DNA of 64,000 nucleotides from Carnobacterium inhibens subsp. inhibens DSM 13024. Its GTDB lineage: Bacteria > Bacillota > Bacilli > Lactobacillales > Carnobacteriaceae. The first letter of the stretch is position 1. Each line of letters begins with the position of its first letter. Positions 36,315 through 47,370 of the stretch are shown here, in pieces. Location: positions 868,001 through 932,000 of the forward strand of contig NZ_JQIV01000006.1 in the NCBI RefSeq assembly GCF_000746825.1, read 5' to 3'. The notes under the pieces are model-generated. The model was not told where the DNA came from. It was given only the letters and a program-made list of their open reading frames with translations, and did no database searches. A program made the position numbers and the translations under genes.

Positions 36315-36944
36315 TTAAAGAGTTCCAAATAATCGATCTCCAGCGTCACCTAGTCCTGGTATAATGTATCCATTTTCGTCTAAGCGTTCATCTAATGCTG
36401 CTGTATAAATTTCTACATCAGGGTGTGCTTGTTCTAAAGCTTCCACACCTTCTGGAGCTGCAACTAGACAGACAAATTTGATGGTTGAAGCACCACGTTT
36501 TTTCAATGAATCAATAGCAGCAATAGCTGATCCGCCTGTAGCAAGCATTGGGTCAACCACTAGTAATTGACGTTCATTGATATCCGATGGTAATTTCACA
36601 AAATACTCTACCGGTTCTAAAGTTTCATGATCACGGTACATTCCTACGTGTCCAACTTTTGCTGCAGGAATTAAATCTAACATTCCATCGACCATACCTA
36701 ATCCAGCTCTTAGAATTGGGATAATCGCAACCTTTTTACCAGCTAATTCTTTTTGAATAGATTTTACTAAAGGCGTTTCAATTTCCACATCTTGTAAAGG
36801 CATATCTCTTGAGACCTCAAATGCCATTAAACGTGCAATTTCGTTAACTGCTTCTCTAAAATCTTTCGTACCAGTATTCTTATCGCGAAGAATGGTTAAT
36901 TTATGTTGGATTAATGGATGATCCATAACTTGAACTTTCGACAT
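36315..36944 (-). CDS. upp: uracil phosphoribosyltransferase
   Basis: A 209-residue pyrimidine-salvage enzyme making UMP from uracil and PRPP. It shows [25 protein letters not shown], the PRPP loop [19 protein letters not shown] (~130-148) and the uracil-binding C-terminus [16 protein letters not shown]. Length and motifs are canonical. It lies 134 nt after glyA on the same strand, the same order as in Bacillus (glyA-upp-atp). Confidence 0.97.
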   Translation of the reverse strand: MSKVQVMDHPLIQHKLTILRDKNTGTKDFREAVNEIARLMAFEVSRDMPLQDVEIETPLVKSIQKELAGKKVAIIPILRAGLGMVDGMLDLIPAAKVGHVGMYRDHETLEPVEYFVKLPSDINERQLLVVDPMLATGGSAIAAIDSLKKRGASTIKFVCLVAAPEGVEALEQAHPDVEIYTAALDERLDENGYIIPGLGDAGDRLFGTL

Positions 36945-37078
36945 TTTATTCAGCCCTCATTTACTATTATTTTTCAAACATTTCTATTGTAAAGGATATT
37001 AGCCGATTGTGCTACCATTTTAGTGTTTTTTCTTTATTTTTAGCGCACTTTATTTGCTGAATGAGTTGCTTTGTAACT

Positions 37079-38317
37079 TTAGTTGGTTTGGTGTAGAGGG
37101 TGATCAGCTGTTAACTGATAAACTTGCGTTTGAATATCTCTCATCTTGTCTTCTTCTCCATTGGCCGTTAATGTTTCAATGATCAATTCTGCAACCTTTT
37201 TAGAATCAGCTTCATCAAAGCCTCGAGTTGTGATAGCAGGTGTTCCAATTCGAATACCACTCGTTTTAAACGGGCTTAACGTTTCAAATGGAATCGTATT
37301 TTTATTTACCGTGATTCCTACTTTATCTAATAGAACTTCTGCTTCTTTTCCATTCAAGCCAAAATTTGTCACATCAAACAACAATAAATGATTATCTGTT
37401 CCGCCACTGATTAAATGACCTTTTGACGAACCCAACACTTGTTCCATTGCTTTAGCATTTTTAATGATTTGAGCAGCATACTCTTTAAACTCTGGAGCAG
37501 CAGCTTCTTTAAATGCAACAGCTTTGGCTGCAATAACATGTTCTAATGGGCCACCTTGAATACCCGGGAAAATAGCACTGTTTAAAGCTTTACGATATTC
37601 TTCTTTAGCCAAAATCATCCCACCTCGTGGGCCTCTTAGTGTTTTATGCGTTGTCGTTGTCACAACATCTGCAAAAGGGACTGGGTTTTGGTGTAGTCCA
37701 GCAGCAACTAATCCTGCGATATGAGCCATGTCGACCATTAAATAAGCTCCTATTTCATCTGCAATAGCTCTAAAACGTGCAAAATCGATTTTACGAGAAT
37801 AAGCACTCGCTCCAGCTACGATTAATTTTGGTTTATGTTCAACTGCCAAGTTACGCACAACTTCGTAATCGATTTCTTCCGATTGTTTATCTACACCATA
37901 TGAAACAAAATGATACGTTTTCCCACTAAAGTTTACCGGAGAACCATGAGTCAAGTGACCACCGTGCGTTAAATCCATACCTAATACTTTATCTCCCGGG
38001 GTCAATAAAGCATTGAAAGCTGCCATATTTGCACTAGAACCTGAATGTGGTTGAACATTTACATACTCTGCTCCAAATAGTTCTTGCGCACGTAGAATGG
38101 CCAAGTTTTCTATCACATCAATAAATTCACATCCACCATAGTATCGTTTACCAGGGTAACCTTCTGCATATTTGTTTGTTAAAATGCTTCCTTGAGCTGC
38201 AAGTACCGCTTCAGATACGAAGTTTTCTGAGGCAATCAATTCAATATTTCTCTCTTGGCGAGTGCTTTCTTTTTCAATTGCATCAAATAACTCTTTATCA
38301 AAATTTTTGTTGTTCAT
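37079..38317 (-). CDS. glyA: serine hydroxymethyltransferase
   Basis: A 412-residue PLP enzyme interconverting serine and glycine with tetrahydrofolate, a main source of one-carbon units. It shows [20 protein letters not shown] at the start, [18 protein letters not shown], and the PLP lysine in [18 protein letters not shown] (~228). The ATG at 38317 gives the standard length; a frame extension to 38335 lacks ribosome-site spacing. It is 52 nt downstream of ywlC and belongs to the leftward tdk-prfA-prmC-ywlC-glyA-upp cluster. Confidence 0.97.
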   Translation of the reverse strand: MNNKNFDKELFDAIEKESTRQERNIELIASENFVSEAVLAAQGSILTNKYAEGYPGKRYYGGCEFIDVIENLAILRAQELFGAEYVNVQPHSGSSANMAAFNALLTPGDKVLGMDLTHGGHLTHGSPVNFSGKTYHFVSYGVDKQSEEIDYEVVRNLAVEHKPKLIVAGASAYSRKIDFARFRAIADEIGAYLMVDMAHIAGLVAAGLHQNPVPFADVVTTTTHKTLRGPRGGMILAKEEYRKALNSAIFPGIQGGPLEHVIAAKAVAFKEAAAPEFKEYAAQIIKNAKAMEQVLGSSKGHLISGGTDNHLLLFDVTNFGLNGKEAEVLLDKVGITVNKNTIPFETLSPFKTSGIRIGTPAITTRGFDEADSKKVAELIIETLTANGEEDKMRDIQTQVYQLTADHPLHQTN

Positions 38318-38369
38318 AATGGCCACATCCCTCAATAGTTTTTATAAATATTTACGGATTACTTAAAGT

Positions 38370-39389
38370 TTATTCAAAAAAATGATTACCGGCTGCTTTT
38401 TTAAGTCGATTCATATAAGCCTCACCTAAGCCTATTTGTTCATACGCTTCAGCTAAAATCAATGTAGCATCTGTAGATTCAAAATACCTTAATCCTGAGT
38501 ACAACCCTTTTGAAGCTTCTTGGATACTATTTTTTTCACCCAATGAATAGACAGCACTTACTTCATCTTTAAGCTCAGCTAAAATGGCCTCGTTCGCTAA
38601 AAGACCAATTTTTTCTCCTTGTTCTTTATAGGTCTTAATAGCTTTTTCCCATAAATTACGTTCTCCATCAACAATGACCACAGGCTCATTAGGACTATAG
38701 TGTTTGTATTTCATGCCTGGAGCCTTGGGTACTTCATCACTTGAAACCAAATGTCTATCTATAAAAACTGGTCCAATGACGCTCTCTAGATCTTCCTTAG
38801 TCATTGCTCCCGGTCTCAATATCATTGGCCTATCCGCATCTGTCATATCCAAAACAGTCGACTCTAATCCCACTCCTGTTTCCCCATCATCCAACACTCC
38901 TGCTATTTTTCCTTTTAAATCATGAAAAACATGTTTTGCTGTTGTCGGACTTGGTTTTCCAGAAGTATTCGCACTCGGTCCAACGAGCGGCTTTCCAGTT
39001 TCACGAATCAATTGTAACGTTAATTCATTATTAGGCATGCGCATTGCCACACTCTCTAATCCAGCCGTAACGGTGGGGCCAAAAGCATCTTCTTTAACTT
39101 TAAAAATTATTGTTAATGGTCCTGGCCAAAAAGCGTTCATTAATTTCATAGCCTTTTCTGGCATTTCTTTTATATATTGTTCAACTTCATCTATTGCTGC
39201 AACATGTACGATCAAAGGATTGTCACTTGGTCTCCCTTTTGCTGAGTAGACTTTTTTCACTGCTGCTTCATTCGTTGCATCTGCCCCTAATCCATAAACG
39301 GTTTCTGTAGGAAAAGAAATCAGTTCACCTTGTTTTAGTTTAAGAGCTGCTTTAAGCACTTCTGAGGGTTGATAGATAATAGTCTCCAC
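38370..39389 (-). CDS. ywlC: threonylcarbamoyl-AMP synthase (Sua5/YwlC type)
   Basis: A 339-residue enzyme that makes threonylcarbamoyl-AMP for the t6A37 tRNA modification. The N-terminal YrdC/TsaC domain (~1-200) includes LISFPTETVYGLGADA, KVYSAKGRPSDNPLIVHV and RMPNNELT. A linker and the C-terminal Sua5 domain (~215-335) follow. The likely start is GTG at 39389, 7 nt after CGGAGG. It lies between prmC and glyA, the same neighbours as in Bacillus. Confidence 0.93.
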   Translation of the reverse strand: METIIYQPSEVLKAALKLKQGELISFPTETVYGLGADATNEAAVKKVYSAKGRPSDNPLIVHVAAIDEVEQYIKEMPEKAMKLMNAFWPGPLTIIFKVKEDAFGPTVTAGLESVAMRMPNNELTLQLIRETGKPLVGPSANTSGKPSPTTAKHVFHDLKGKIAGVLDDGETGVGLESTVLDMTDADRPMILRPGAMTKEDLESVIGPVFIDRHLVSSDEVPKAPGMKYKHYSPNEPVVIVDGERNLWEKAIKTYKEQGEKIGLLANEAILAELKDEVSAVYSLGEKNSIQEASKGLYSGLRYFESTDATLILAEAYEQIGLGEAYMNRLKKAAGNHFFE

Positions 39390-39447
39390 AGTCATTCCTC
39401 CGTTCATTTCAAAAAAATCATTTGATGGTGTAATTAACTATTTTTAT

Positions 39448-40296
39448 TTAGTTTGTTTTAACTCTGATTAGTCGATCATTGCCGCTCATATCTTTTTCAA
39501 TTGTCACATTAGCTGTTGGAAAAGCTGACTGGAACAGTTCTTGAACTTTTTTTCCTTGCTTAAAGCCAATCTCTAATAAAATTTCACCGCCTGGATTTAA
39601 AATAGCAGGCGTCTCTTTAGCTAATCTTTGATAAATAGCTAACCCATTGTTTTCAGCAAATAAAGCAAGATGTGGTTCATAGTGCAAAACACTTTCATCC
39701 ATATAACGAACTTCATCATTTGAAATATAAGGCGGATTCGAAATAATGACATCGAATGTTTCTGATTTTACAGGTTCTGTTAAATCACCTTCCAACAACC
39801 GAACATCTGCATCTAGAACCTCCGCATTTTCTTTAGCTACTTTCAATGCTTTAGAAGACAGATCGGTTGCAGTTACATCAAAAAGCGGACGTTCCTTTTT
39901 AATTGTAATGCCAATGATCCCTGTTCCCGTTCCAATATCCAAAACCGATAATTTTTGATTTGCTCTGGTTTCCTTTAAAAAAATATCCACGATTCCTTCC
40001 GTTTCAGGTCGTGGAATTAACGTGTCTTTTGTCACTTTAAACTTACGATCGTAAAACCATCCATATCCTACTATCTGCTGGACCGGAATTCCCGAGCCAT
40101 GATCGGATACATCTTTTAACAATTGATGCTTCACATCAGAGGGGATTTCATCATTTAAATGCATCATGATGTCTGTTTTAGACCAGTCTTGGCGTTCTCT
40201 TAGTAAAAGTTCTGCAGCAATGGGCTCTCTCTTACAAGTTTCTAAAAAAGAAGAAGCCCATTTCAGGACTTCTCTATAAGTTGTCTTACTCTTCAT
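39448..40296 (-). CDS. prmC: release factor glutamine methyltransferase
   Basis: A 282-residue SAM-dependent enzyme that methylates the GGQ glutamine of RF1/RF2. It has an N-terminal helical domain, then the methyltransferase core with [15 protein letters not shown] (SAM loop, ~112-126) and the catalytic [12 protein letters not shown] (NPPY, ~180). The ATG at 40296 overlaps the end of prfA by 11 nt. Co-expression with its substrate RF1 is the standard arrangement. Confidence 0.95.
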   Translation of the reverse strand: MKSKTTYREVLKWASSFLETCKREPIAAELLLRERQDWSKTDIMMHLNDEIPSDVKHQLLKDVSDHGSGIPVQQIVGYGWFYDRKFKVTKDTLIPRPETEGIVDIFLKETRANQKLSVLDIGTGTGIIGITIKKERPLFDVTATDLSSKALKVAKENAEVLDADVRLLEGDLTEPVKSETFDVIISNPPYISNDEVRYMDESVLHYEPHLALFAENNGLAIYQRLAKETPAILNPGGEILLEIGFKQGKKVQELFQSAFPTANVTIEKDMSGNDRLIRVKTN

Positions 40297-41362
40297 GTTG
40301 CAATTGCTCCATTTTGGCTGTTTGATCATTCAAAATCAAAGCATCAATAATTTCATCTAATTTACCAGATAAAATTTGATCTAATTTTTGAATCGTCAAT
40401 CCAATACGGTGATCAGTTACGCGGCTTTGCGGGAAATTGTACGTACGGATTCGTTCTGAACGATCTCCTGTTCCAATAGCTGATTTCCGTTCAGCATCGT
40501 ATTCACTTTGAGCCGCTTGTTGTATATGATCGTATACTCTGGCACGCAATACTTTCATCGCTTTCTCGCGGTTTTTGATTTGCGAACGTTCATCTTGCAT
40601 CGCTACAGCAATTCCTGTAGGTAAATGAGTCAAACGTACGGCAGAGGCTGTTTTATTAACGTGCTGTCCGCCGGCTCCACTTGCGTGATAGATATCTGTC
40701 CGAATATCTTTGTCTGGCAAATCTAATTCAACTTCTTCAGCTTCAGGCATAACAACTACAGTTGCTGTTGATGTATGGATACGGCCTTGCGATTCTGTTG
40801 CAGGGACACGTTGTACTCGGTGAGCACCATTTTCATACTTCAACTTAGAATAAACATTGTCTCCAGTGATCATTAAGGTAATTTCTTTGTATCCGCCAAT
40901 GCCCGTAATGTTGGCATCTAAGACTTCAGTTTTCCAACCTTGTGCGTCAGCGTATTTTTGATACATGTTAAATAGAGTCCCAGCAAATAATTGTGCTTCA
41001 TCTCCACCAGCTGCTCCTCTGATTTCCATAATGATATTACGGTCATCATTTTCATCTTTTGGCAACATAAGGACTTTCATGGCTTCTTCGATTTCTGTTT
41101 TTTCTTTCTTTAAATCATTTAATTCTTCTTTTGCCATTTCAGCCATTTCAGCATCTAATTTTTCACCAAGCATTTCTTCAGTGTCTGCAATATCTCGACT
41201 GACTTCTTTGTAACGACGATAGGTAGTTACCGTTTCACGAATAGCTGCTTCTTCTTTCGTTAATTTCATTAGTCGTTTTGTATCGCTGACAACCTCTGGG
41301 TCACTTAATAATTCATTTAATTCTTCATAACGTCCTTCAACGCTTTCCAATCTATCAAACAT
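40286..41362 (-). CDS. prfA: peptide chain release factor 1
   Basis: A 358-residue RF1 that terminates translation at UAA and UAG. The domain 2 anticodon-like region includes [16 protein letters not shown] (PxT motif as PAT). The catalytic GGQ lies in [19 protein letters not shown] (~230-248). Usual RF1 length. It is 67 nt downstream of tdk and overlaps prmC. Confidence 0.97.
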   Translation of the reverse strand: MFDRLESVEGRYEELNELLSDPEVVSDTKRLMKLTKEEAAIRETVTTYRRYKEVSRDIADTEEMLGEKLDAEMAEMAKEELNDLKKEKTEIEEAMKVLMLPKDENDDRNIIMEIRGAAGGDEAQLFAGTLFNMYQKYADAQGWKTEVLDANITGIGGYKEITLMITGDNVYSKLKYENGAHRVQRVPATESQGRIHTSTATVVVMPEAEEVELDLPDKDIRTDIYHASGAGGQHVNKTASAVRLTHLPTGIAVAMQDERSQIKNREKAMKVLRARVYDHIQQAAQSEYDAERKSAIGTGDRSERIRTYNFPQSRVTDHRIGLTIQKLDQILSGKLDEIIDALILNDQTAKMEQLQHEE

Positions 41363-41429
41363 GGGTTATTCTCCTTTTCTTCTAAGCCTGCTGCATCATT
41401 GTGTCGTTTGTTTTACAACACCAAGAACG

Positions 41430-42011
41430 CTATAAGTCGTCCTTTATTATTGGATTGAAGTAATGTTTACGACATACAGGGAAATAACTTTCATTTCCCC
41501 CTATTTGAATTTGTTCTCCAGCATAAACGGGCTTTCCATCGATCATACGCATATTCATGGTTGCTTTTTTATGGCAATACCAACAAATAGTTTTCATTTC
41601 TTCTATTTTGTCCGCGTATAGTAACAGATACTGTGATCCCTCAAATAATTCATTTTTAAAATCATTTTTCAAGCCAAATGCCATAACTGGAATATCTAAT
41701 TCATCCACGATATGAGCCAACTGAAGCACGTGTTCTTTCTTTAGAAATTGTGATTCATCAATCAACACACAAGCGGGAACGTAGTCCAACGCTTGAATGG
41801 TTTCAAAAACATTCGTTTCTTCGAATATAGCAATTCCCTCGCGTCTCAATCCGATTCGACTGGATACTACACCAATCTCGTCACGATCATCTAATCCGCT
41901 GGTCATAATTGCTACTGGTTTGTTTTGTTCTTCATAATTATATGCTACTTTTAGAATTTCAATCGTCTTTCCACTGTTCATTGCACCGTATTTAAAAAAA
42001 AGTTGAGCCAT
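41430..42011 (-). CDS. tdk: thymidine kinase
   Basis: A 193-residue type II thymidine kinase. P-loop [12 protein letters not shown] (residues ~10-21), Walker B-like [14 protein letters not shown], catalytic Glu within it, and four zinc-ligand cysteines: CWYCHKKA near 146 and a later CRKHY. The substrate-lid region [19 protein letters not shown] is typical. The ATG at 42011 has GAGG about 9 nt upstream. It is the first gene of the leftward cluster and divergent from murT. Confidence 0.95.
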   Translation of the reverse strand: MAQLFFKYGAMNSGKTIEILKVAYNYEEQNKPVAIMTSGLDDRDEIGVVSSRIGLRREGIAIFEETNVFETIQALDYVPACVLIDESQFLKKEHVLQLAHIVDELDIPVMAFGLKNDFKNELFEGSQYLLLYADKIEEMKTICWYCHKKATMNMRMIDGKPVYAGEQIQIGGNESYFPVCRKHYFNPIIKDDL

Positions 42012-42248
42012 CTCGTTTTTCCTCATTTCTCTTGTAGGAATCCATTATGAATTATACGTTAAAAAAAAGTAAAAGTGAAGCCTCTCTTCCTATTAATGAA
42101 CGATGCTCTTTACATCGAATGATAGAAAAGAGATTAAATTTGCCTTTAAAAATGAACAAGTTAGGCAATTTTAACAATTTCACAAGAAATATGTGCTAGA
42201 ATATCAAAGTAGCAAAAAAAGTATTTTTAGTAATTGGAGGAAACTCAA

Positions 42249-43598
42249 TTGAGTATACGTAGCACATTTGCCATTGCAGTAGGAAAAACAACTAAATGGG
42301 GGCTTCATACGTTCCTTAAAGGCGGAAGTAGTTATCCTGGTCAACTGACACAAAAATTAGATCCTACCGTATTAGGCACTTTATCAAGAAATTATGACGT
42401 GGTTATCGTAACCGGAACAAACGGTAAAACACTGACAACGGCTTTGACTTATCAAGTTTTAAAACAAAAATATCCTGAAATCATTACAAATCCTACTGGC
42501 GCAAATATGCTGCAAGGAATCATCTCAACTTTTCTTGAACACCATTCTTATACAAACAACAATAAGAAAAAAGCTGCTGTTCTTGAAGTAGATGAAGCTA
42601 GTTTGATTCATGTAACAAAATACATCAAACCGAAAGCCATTGTTTTTACAAATGTTTTCCGTGATCAAATGGATCGATATGGTGAAATTTATACCACTTA
42701 TCAAATGATGCTGAATGGTGCAGCGTTAGCTCCTGATGCTTTGATTGTGAGCAATGGGGACGCTCCAATTTTCAATTCAAAAGAAACCGTCAATAAACGT
42801 GTTTACTTTGGTTTTGATCATCTCCCAGATGGAGAATTAAAAGCTCATTACAATACGGATGGCGTATTATGCCCTCACTGCAATAATATTTTGCATTATA
42901 AATTCTTAACTTATAGCAACTTAGGAAAGTATTATTGTCCGAATTGTGATTTTAAACGTCCTGACCTAACATATCGCTTAACAGACTTAACGCACATGGA
43001 TCACGAGTCTTCTCGTTTTGAAATTGAAGGAGAAGACTTCGAAATTAAAATCGGCGGACAATACAATATTTATAATGCTTTAGCTGCTTATAGTGTTGGC
43101 CGTATATTGGATGTTTCTACTGATCAAATTCGTGCTGGATTTGCTGCATCAAAACGCGTTTTTGGACGTCAAGAAGTCATCCAGATCGATGATAAAGAAA
43201 TTACGATCAACTTAGTTAAAAATCCTGTTGGGTTGAATCAAGTTTTAGATATGATCAAACTAACTCCTGAACCTTTCTCGCTTGTTTCTATTCTAAATGC
43301 TAATTATGCAGATGGAACAGATGTCAGTTGGATCTGGGATGCCAATTATGAGATCGTAACAGAAATGGATATCAAACAAGTCACTGTTGGTGGTGAGCGT
43401 GTAGAAGATATTACAGCACGTTTAGAAGTAGCGGGCATTCCAGAAGAAGAGCTTCAAGTTATTCCGACTATACCTGAAATCATCAAAAACTTTAAAAATG
43501 CTCCAACGAAAAAAATATACGTCCTAGCTACTTATACAGCTGTCTTACAATTGCGCAAAGAGTTAGCAAACCAAGGCTATATTGAGGGAGGTATGTAA
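42249..43598 (+). CDS. murT: lipid II isoglutaminyl synthase, MurT subunit
   Basis: A 449-residue Mur-ligase-like protein that, with GatD, amidates the D-Glu of lipid II. It shows the ATP loop [16 protein letters not shown] (~58-73), VLEVDEASL, and a four-cysteine zinc ribbon CPHCNNIL...[13 protein letters not shown] (~205-235) characteristic of MurT. The C-terminal DUF1727 domain starts around 320. Translation appears to start at TTG 42249, 8 nt after GGAGG. gatD follows with a 1-nt gap. Confidence 0.95.
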   Translation: MSIRSTFAIAVGKTTKWGLHTFLKGGSSYPGQLTQKLDPTVLGTLSRNYDVVIVTGTNGKTLTTALTYQVLKQKYPEIITNPTGANMLQGIISTFLEHHSYTNNNKKKAAVLEVDEASLIHVTKYIKPKAIVFTNVFRDQMDRYGEIYTTYQMMLNGAALAPDALIVSNGDAPIFNSKETVNKRVYFGFDHLPDGELKAHYNTDGVLCPHCNNILHYKFLTYSNLGKYYCPNCDFKRPDLTYRLTDLTHMDHESSRFEIEGEDFEIKIGGQYNIYNALAAYSVGRILDVSTDQIRAGFAASKRVFGRQEVIQIDDKEITINLVKNPVGLNQVLDMIKLTPEPFSLVSILNANYADGTDVSWIWDANYEIVTEMDIKQVTVGGERVEDITARLEVAGIPEEELQVIPTIPEIIKNFKNAPTKKIYVLATYTAVLQLRKELANQGYIEGGM

Positions 43599-43599
43599 T

Positions 43600-44277
43600 A
43601 TGATTGAATTAAATGTTTGTCATCTTTATGGAGATTTATTAAATACTTATGGGGATAACGGCAACTTATTAATGTTAAAACACCGTGCTAAAAAAAGAGG
43701 TATCAACTTTAATATTGAAATCGTTAGTTTAAATGACCCTTTTGATGCAGATAAATATGATTTGGTTTTCTTCGGTGGTGGACAAGACTTTGAACAACGG
43801 ATTGTTTCAAAAGATATCCAAGCTAAAAAAGAGGCTATTACTGAATACATCGAAAATGATGGTGTTACAGTCGGCATTTGTGGCGGCTTCCAGTTATTGG
43901 GTCACTATTACGTAGATGCTGCTGGAAATAGAATCAACGGTATCGGTGCTTTGAACCACTACACCTTGAATCAAGATGACAATCGCTTTATTGGTGATAT
44001 TGTTATCAAAAATGATGATTTTGGCGAAACCTATAAAGGTTTTGAAAACCATAATGGTCGTACTTTTCTTGGTGAAGGCGTTAAACCTTTGGGTGTTGTT
44101 GAAATGGGTTATGGCAATAATGGCGAAGATAAAACAGAAGGTGCTCATTATAAGCAAACCTACTGTTCATACTTCCATGGTCCCTTATTAGTTAGAAATA
44201 CAACATTAACTGATCGTATTTTGAAAGAAGCAGTAAAAAAACGATTCCCTAAAGAAGCAGAAGAATTATTTGATTAA
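43600..44277 (+). CDS. gatD: lipid II isoglutaminyl synthase, glutaminase subunit GatD
   Basis: A 225-residue class I glutamine amidotransferase (CobB/CobQ-like) that supplies ammonia to MurT. The catalytic Cys is in [14 protein letters not shown] (~94), with [12 protein letters not shown] and the His-containing [12 protein letters not shown] (~189). The ATG has GGAGG 8 nt upstream, within the end of murT. It is followed by a terminator at 44286. Confidence 0.95.
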   Translation: MIELNVCHLYGDLLNTYGDNGNLLMLKHRAKKRGINFNIEIVSLNDPFDADKYDLVFFGGGQDFEQRIVSKDIQAKKEAITEYIENDGVTVGICGGFQLLGHYYVDAAGNRINGIGALNHYTLNQDDNRFIGDIVIKNDDFGETYKGFENHNGRTFLGEGVKPLGVVEMGYGNNGEDKTEGAHYKQTYCSYFHGPLLVRNTTLTDRILKEAVKKRFPKEAEELFD

Positions 44278-44285
44278 ACAATAAG

Positions 44286-44325
44286 AGCAGAAAAAATGGA
44301 TGTATCATTTTTTCTGCTTCTTTTT
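44286..44325 (+). terminator. murT-gatD terminator
   Basis: A 13-bp stem AGCAGAAAAAATG / CATTTTTTCTGCT followed by T residues. Confidence 0.8.
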
Positions 44326-44379
44326 TTAATATTCACCTTCTAGTGTTAATAAAACATTTCCTTTAGCCTATGTGTTGCT

Positions 44380-44587
44380 TATGAGATACCTCTAGATCAG
44401 ATTCCGCAGCTCTTTTCTTCCTAGAATGTGGGATAGAACACCTCTAGTTCAGATTCCGCGACTCTTTTCTCTCTGGAATGTTAGATAGAACGTCTTTACT
44501 TCAGATTCTCCAATCTTTTTCTTTCTAAAATGTTTTATAGAATGCCCTTACTCGCTATTCTTTGTCTTTTCTCTCTGGAATATAGAG
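44380..44587 (+). repeat. four tandem 52-bp degenerate repeats
   Basis: Units start at 44380, 44432, 44484 and 44536. Shared core: CTCTAGTTCAGATTCCGC, then CTCTTTTCTCTCTGGAATG, with an ATTCC...GGAAT inverted pair in the best copies. No coding frame runs through. Confidence 0.75.
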
Positions 44588-44718
44588 TACAACTCTATTA
44601 ACTTAAGTTCTCTCACATATCTATATGAATAATGATGAAGTGGACATAAAATAACAGCGGAGTATTCAAATAGAAAGAGTCTGGGAAATATGTATGTCCT
44701 TCCAAAAATTTTAAAAGC

Positions 44719-44757
44719 CCGTAGATTTGCAGTTTCCATGCAAATCTACGGACTTTT
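44719..44757 (+). terminator. orphan terminator hairpin
   Basis: A perfect 13-bp stem CCGTAGATTTGCA / TGCAAATCTACGG with a 7-nt loop and a following T-run. No gene lies directly upstream. Confidence 0.7.
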
Positions 44758-44842
44758 TAAGTTTGTTTTGCTGGACGTTCAAAAAAATACGCTTTTCCTA
44801 TACTGTAAATATCGACAAATCCATTTGAAAGAGGTGCTTCTA

Positions 44843-44875
44843 ATGAATACTAACTATACTTACGAACCAGGTTAA
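44843..44875 (+). CDS. possible 10-codon frame with a ribosome site
   Basis: AAAGAGGTG precedes an ATG that opens MNTNYTYEPG and stops. It could be a leader peptide, the stub of a lost gene, or chance. Confidence 0.15.
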   Translation: MNTNYTYEPG

Positions 44876-44992
44876 CGCTAATCACTATCAATGTCCTAGC
44901 TCTATTACTAGAATTTCGCTTCTCTTTTAAAGTTACTGTAAAGATGAAACATCTAACAGCGACTAACTATTTTTCTGCCGAGCCTAGACGTC

Positions 44993-45254
44993 GAACTCCG
45001 CATCTTATTTTTAGTTGAGCTGCTTTCCCCAAACACTAGGCATTTTCTATAATTGTCGCAATGCGCGGGATGCTATTGCTCTCAATTTTTGAAAATCGCT
45101 GCGTGTCTAACCGGGGAACTCCGCATCCTATTTTTAGTTGAGCTGCTTTCCCCAAACACTAGGCATTTTCTATAATTGGCGCAATGCGCGGGATGCTCTT
45201 GCTCTCAATTTTTGAAAATCGCTGCGTGTCTAACCGGGGAACTCCGCATCCTAT
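44993..45254 (+). repeat. 123-bp tandem repeat, two full copies and a partial third
   Basis: Copies begin with GAACTCCGCATC at 44993, 45116 and 45239. The first two differ at only a few positions, so the duplication is recent. The truncated third copy runs into the manA stop codon. Confidence 0.85.
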
Positions 45255-46195
45255 GAATTTGATGCGATGATTTCTAATTTGCCTTCAATAGTCCATTCTT
45301 TAATGTCGTTTGGCAAAATCAAGTGTGTACCTTTTGTTAATGAGTACTCTCCTGCTTCGACAATTAATTTGCCGTTTCCTTCCAGAACGCTTACAAGAGT
45401 ATATGGTGCAGTTGCATGGAAGTCTGCTTTACCGTTTACTTCCCATTTATAAACGTCAAAAAAGTCTGTTTGGATAAATGTCGTCACATTAGCTTCTTTT
45501 TGTTTTGTTGTTTTTGTTTCAGGAGTTGCATCAACATGCGGAACAGTTGTCACATCAACGGATTGTTTAACGTGCAATTCTCTTAAATTACCTTGATCAT
45601 CTTTTCGATCATAATCATACACACGATATGTCGTATCACTCGATTGCTGCGTTTCAAGAATCGTTATCCCACCGCCAATTGCATGGATTGTTCCACTTGG
45701 TACATAGAAAAAGTCGCCTTTTTTCACTTTGATACGGCGTAATAGATCGTCCCATTTCCCATCAAGAATCATTTGTTCTAACTCTTCTTTTGTTTGAGCA
45801 TGATGCCCATAAATGATTTCAGCACCTTCGTCAGCATCAATGACATACCAGCACTCTGTTTTGCCTAGTTCTCCTTCATGTTCCATACCGTAACGGTCAT
45901 CTGGATGAACTTGGACCGACAAGTCTTCAGCAGCGTCTAATATTTTTGTTAACAAAGGAAAGACATCTCCTTCTTCGTTTCCGAATACTTCCCGATGCTG
46001 GTCCCATACTTCGGCTAAAGTCATGCCTTTATAGACTCCATTTTTTACTACACTTGGTCCATTGGGATGAGCACTAATTGCCCAAGCTTCACCAGTTTTG
46101 TCGCTCGGTAAATCATAACCAAATACTTCATTCAGTTTTTTTCCACCCCAAATTTTTTCTTGTAAAACAGGTTCTAAGATCAATGGTTCATTCAT
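45251..46195 (-). CDS. manA: mannose-6-phosphate isomerase, class I
   Basis: A 314-residue zinc enzyme linking fructose-6-P and mannose-6-P. It shows EKIWGGKKLNEVFGYDLP at the start, LSVQVHPDD (zinc Gln and His, ~93-101), GKTECWYVIDADEGAEIIYG (zinc Glu), and FFYVPSGTIHAIGGGITILE with the later zinc His (~170). The Bacillus-type short form. The ATG at 46195 follows TAGGAGG. It is monocistronic or linked to the serine hydrolase 28 nt upstream. A 123-bp tandem repeat begins right at its stop codon. Confidence 0.95.
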   Translation of the reverse strand: MNEPLILEPVLQEKIWGGKKLNEVFGYDLPSDKTGEAWAISAHPNGPSVVKNGVYKGMTLAEVWDQHREVFGNEEGDVFPLLTKILDAAEDLSVQVHPDDRYGMEHEGELGKTECWYVIDADEGAEIIYGHHAQTKEELEQMILDGKWDDLLRRIKVKKGDFFYVPSGTIHAIGGGITILETQQSSDTTYRVYDYDRKDDQGNLRELHVKQSVDVTTVPHVDATPETKTTKQKEANVTTFIQTDFFDVYKWEVNGKADFHATAPYTLVSVLEGNGKLIVEAGEYSLTKGTHLILPNDIKEWTIEGKLEIIASNS

Positions 46196-46223
46196 CACTT
46201 ATTATTCCTCCTAAAATTATCCA

Positions 46224-47243
46224 TTACTTTTGTTTTTCTTTTTCCGTTAAATAGCACTCTACTAGTTTATCTCGTTGCTCAAGGTATTCTGCTTTATTCT
46301 CATTGGTAGGATGGACGCGATTAGATAAAAAAACAAACGCTTCCTTTTCCAAGATATCCAATAAGATAAAGGTTCCTGTAAAACCAGTATGAAACAAATA
46401 GTCTTTATTGCCTTTTGATTTGATATCCCATCCTAAAGACCGATTCAAGGAGCCATTAGGAGTCCAATCACTTAATAATGATAGCACAGTTGTTTCATTA
46501 AGAATACGTTTTCCATTTAATTTCCCTTTATTCAACATCATTTGACTAAAGGTCAAACAATCGTTTAGTGTTGAAAATAACCCAGCACTGCCACAATGGT
46601 CACCTAACGTATTGGCCTTTGGATCATGGACTTCTCCTTTTATTAATCCTCTTTTTGGATCAAGTTCAGTTGGTGCACATCTTTGTTTGTCGCTAGGATG
46701 GTAAGAGGAATCCATTAAATTTAACGGTCCGCTTACTCGCTTAGAAAACACATTGACTAAGCTGTCTTTTTCAATAGTTTCAATAATAAACCCTAATAAA
46801 ATAAAACCGATATCCGTGTAATTCACTTCTTTTTCGAAGTTACTTCCAACAGGCAAATGCAAAATGGCTTGTTTCAATTCGCTAGCCGATAAAGTATCTC
46901 TATTAGGAATATATCCTTCTATTCCAGAAGTATGTGTCAGTAGATGTTTGAGTGTTATCTCTTGAGCTGAAAAGTCTGGCAAATAACGGCTAACTTTGTC
47001 ATTTGGATTTAGTTTTCCTTCCTCCCATAACTGTAGAATGATCGTTGTCGTTAAGAAAACTTTAGTTAGAGAGGCAATATCATAAATTTGATCCTCTTGG
47101 ATAGTTTCTGCATAAGGTACAACTGCAGTTAACCCATCCCGATAGTCAAATCGTTCATCATTTTTGATAAAACCAAAACTTGCGCCTGGCAATAATTTAT
47201 CTTCTATTAGTTGGTGAATAAACATGCTTGTTTTGGGATACAT
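46224..47243 (-). CDS. beta-lactamase-family serine hydrolase
   Basis: A 339-residue class C beta-lactamase/esterase-fold protein. The catalytic SxxK is in IYDIASLTKVFLTT (~54-57), the Tyr motif is VNYTDIGFILLG (YxN replaced by YTD), and the third motif is HTGFTGT near 285. There is no signal peptide, so it acts in the cytoplasm or leaves by another route. Members include esterases, D-aminopeptidases and EstB-like enzymes; true beta-lactam resistance is unlikely. It lies upstream of manA on the same strand. Confidence 0.85.
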   Translation of the reverse strand: MYPKTSMFIHQLIEDKLLPGASFGFIKNDERFDYRDGLTAVVPYAETIQEDQIYDIASLTKVFLTTTIILQLWEEGKLNPNDKVSRYLPDFSAQEITLKHLLTHTSGIEGYIPNRDTLSASELKQAILHLPVGSNFEKEVNYTDIGFILLGFIIETIEKDSLVNVFSKRVSGPLNLMDSSYHPSDKQRCAPTELDPKRGLIKGEVHDPKANTLGDHCGSAGLFSTLNDCLTFSQMMLNKGKLNGKRILNETTVLSLLSDWTPNGSLNRSLGWDIKSKGNKDYLFHTGFTGTFILLDILEKEAFVFLSNRVHPTNENKAEYLEQRDKLVECYLTEKEKQK

Positions 47244-47370
47244 TTTCTTATCCTTTCTAATTTTTCTGTTTTTCTTTTAAACAATTTTATATTTATTTCT
47301 TAATTATAATCGAATAAAGCATTTTCTTCTATACTGAGTTCAATTATCTAGCGGCTCATAAACGACAAAA

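Larger units (their letters stand above)
44278..45250. other. gene-free region with two tandem repeats and two terminators
   Basis: A 973-nt stretch between convergent gatD and manA. It holds the gatD terminator, four 52-bp repeats, a second terminator hairpin, a possible 10-codon frame (44843-44875) and a 123-bp tandem repeat. I see no gene of normal size. Confidence 0.7.

Noticed and set aside
40965-41213. Reading frames of 60-100 codons opposite conserved genes such as prfA, murA, mbl and the atp genes
   Set aside because: They are antisense shadows of well-conserved genes, with no ribosome sites and composition typical of reversed coding DNA.
44690-44875. A 61-residue + strand reading frame
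   Set aside because: It runs through a perfect terminator hairpin and has no ribosome site at its start. Only the last 10 codons have one and are listed separately.
44380-45254. Tandem repeats as a T-box or riboswitch array
   Set aside because: No T-box sequence, no consensus aptamer core and no downstream gene in the right orientation for the + strand.
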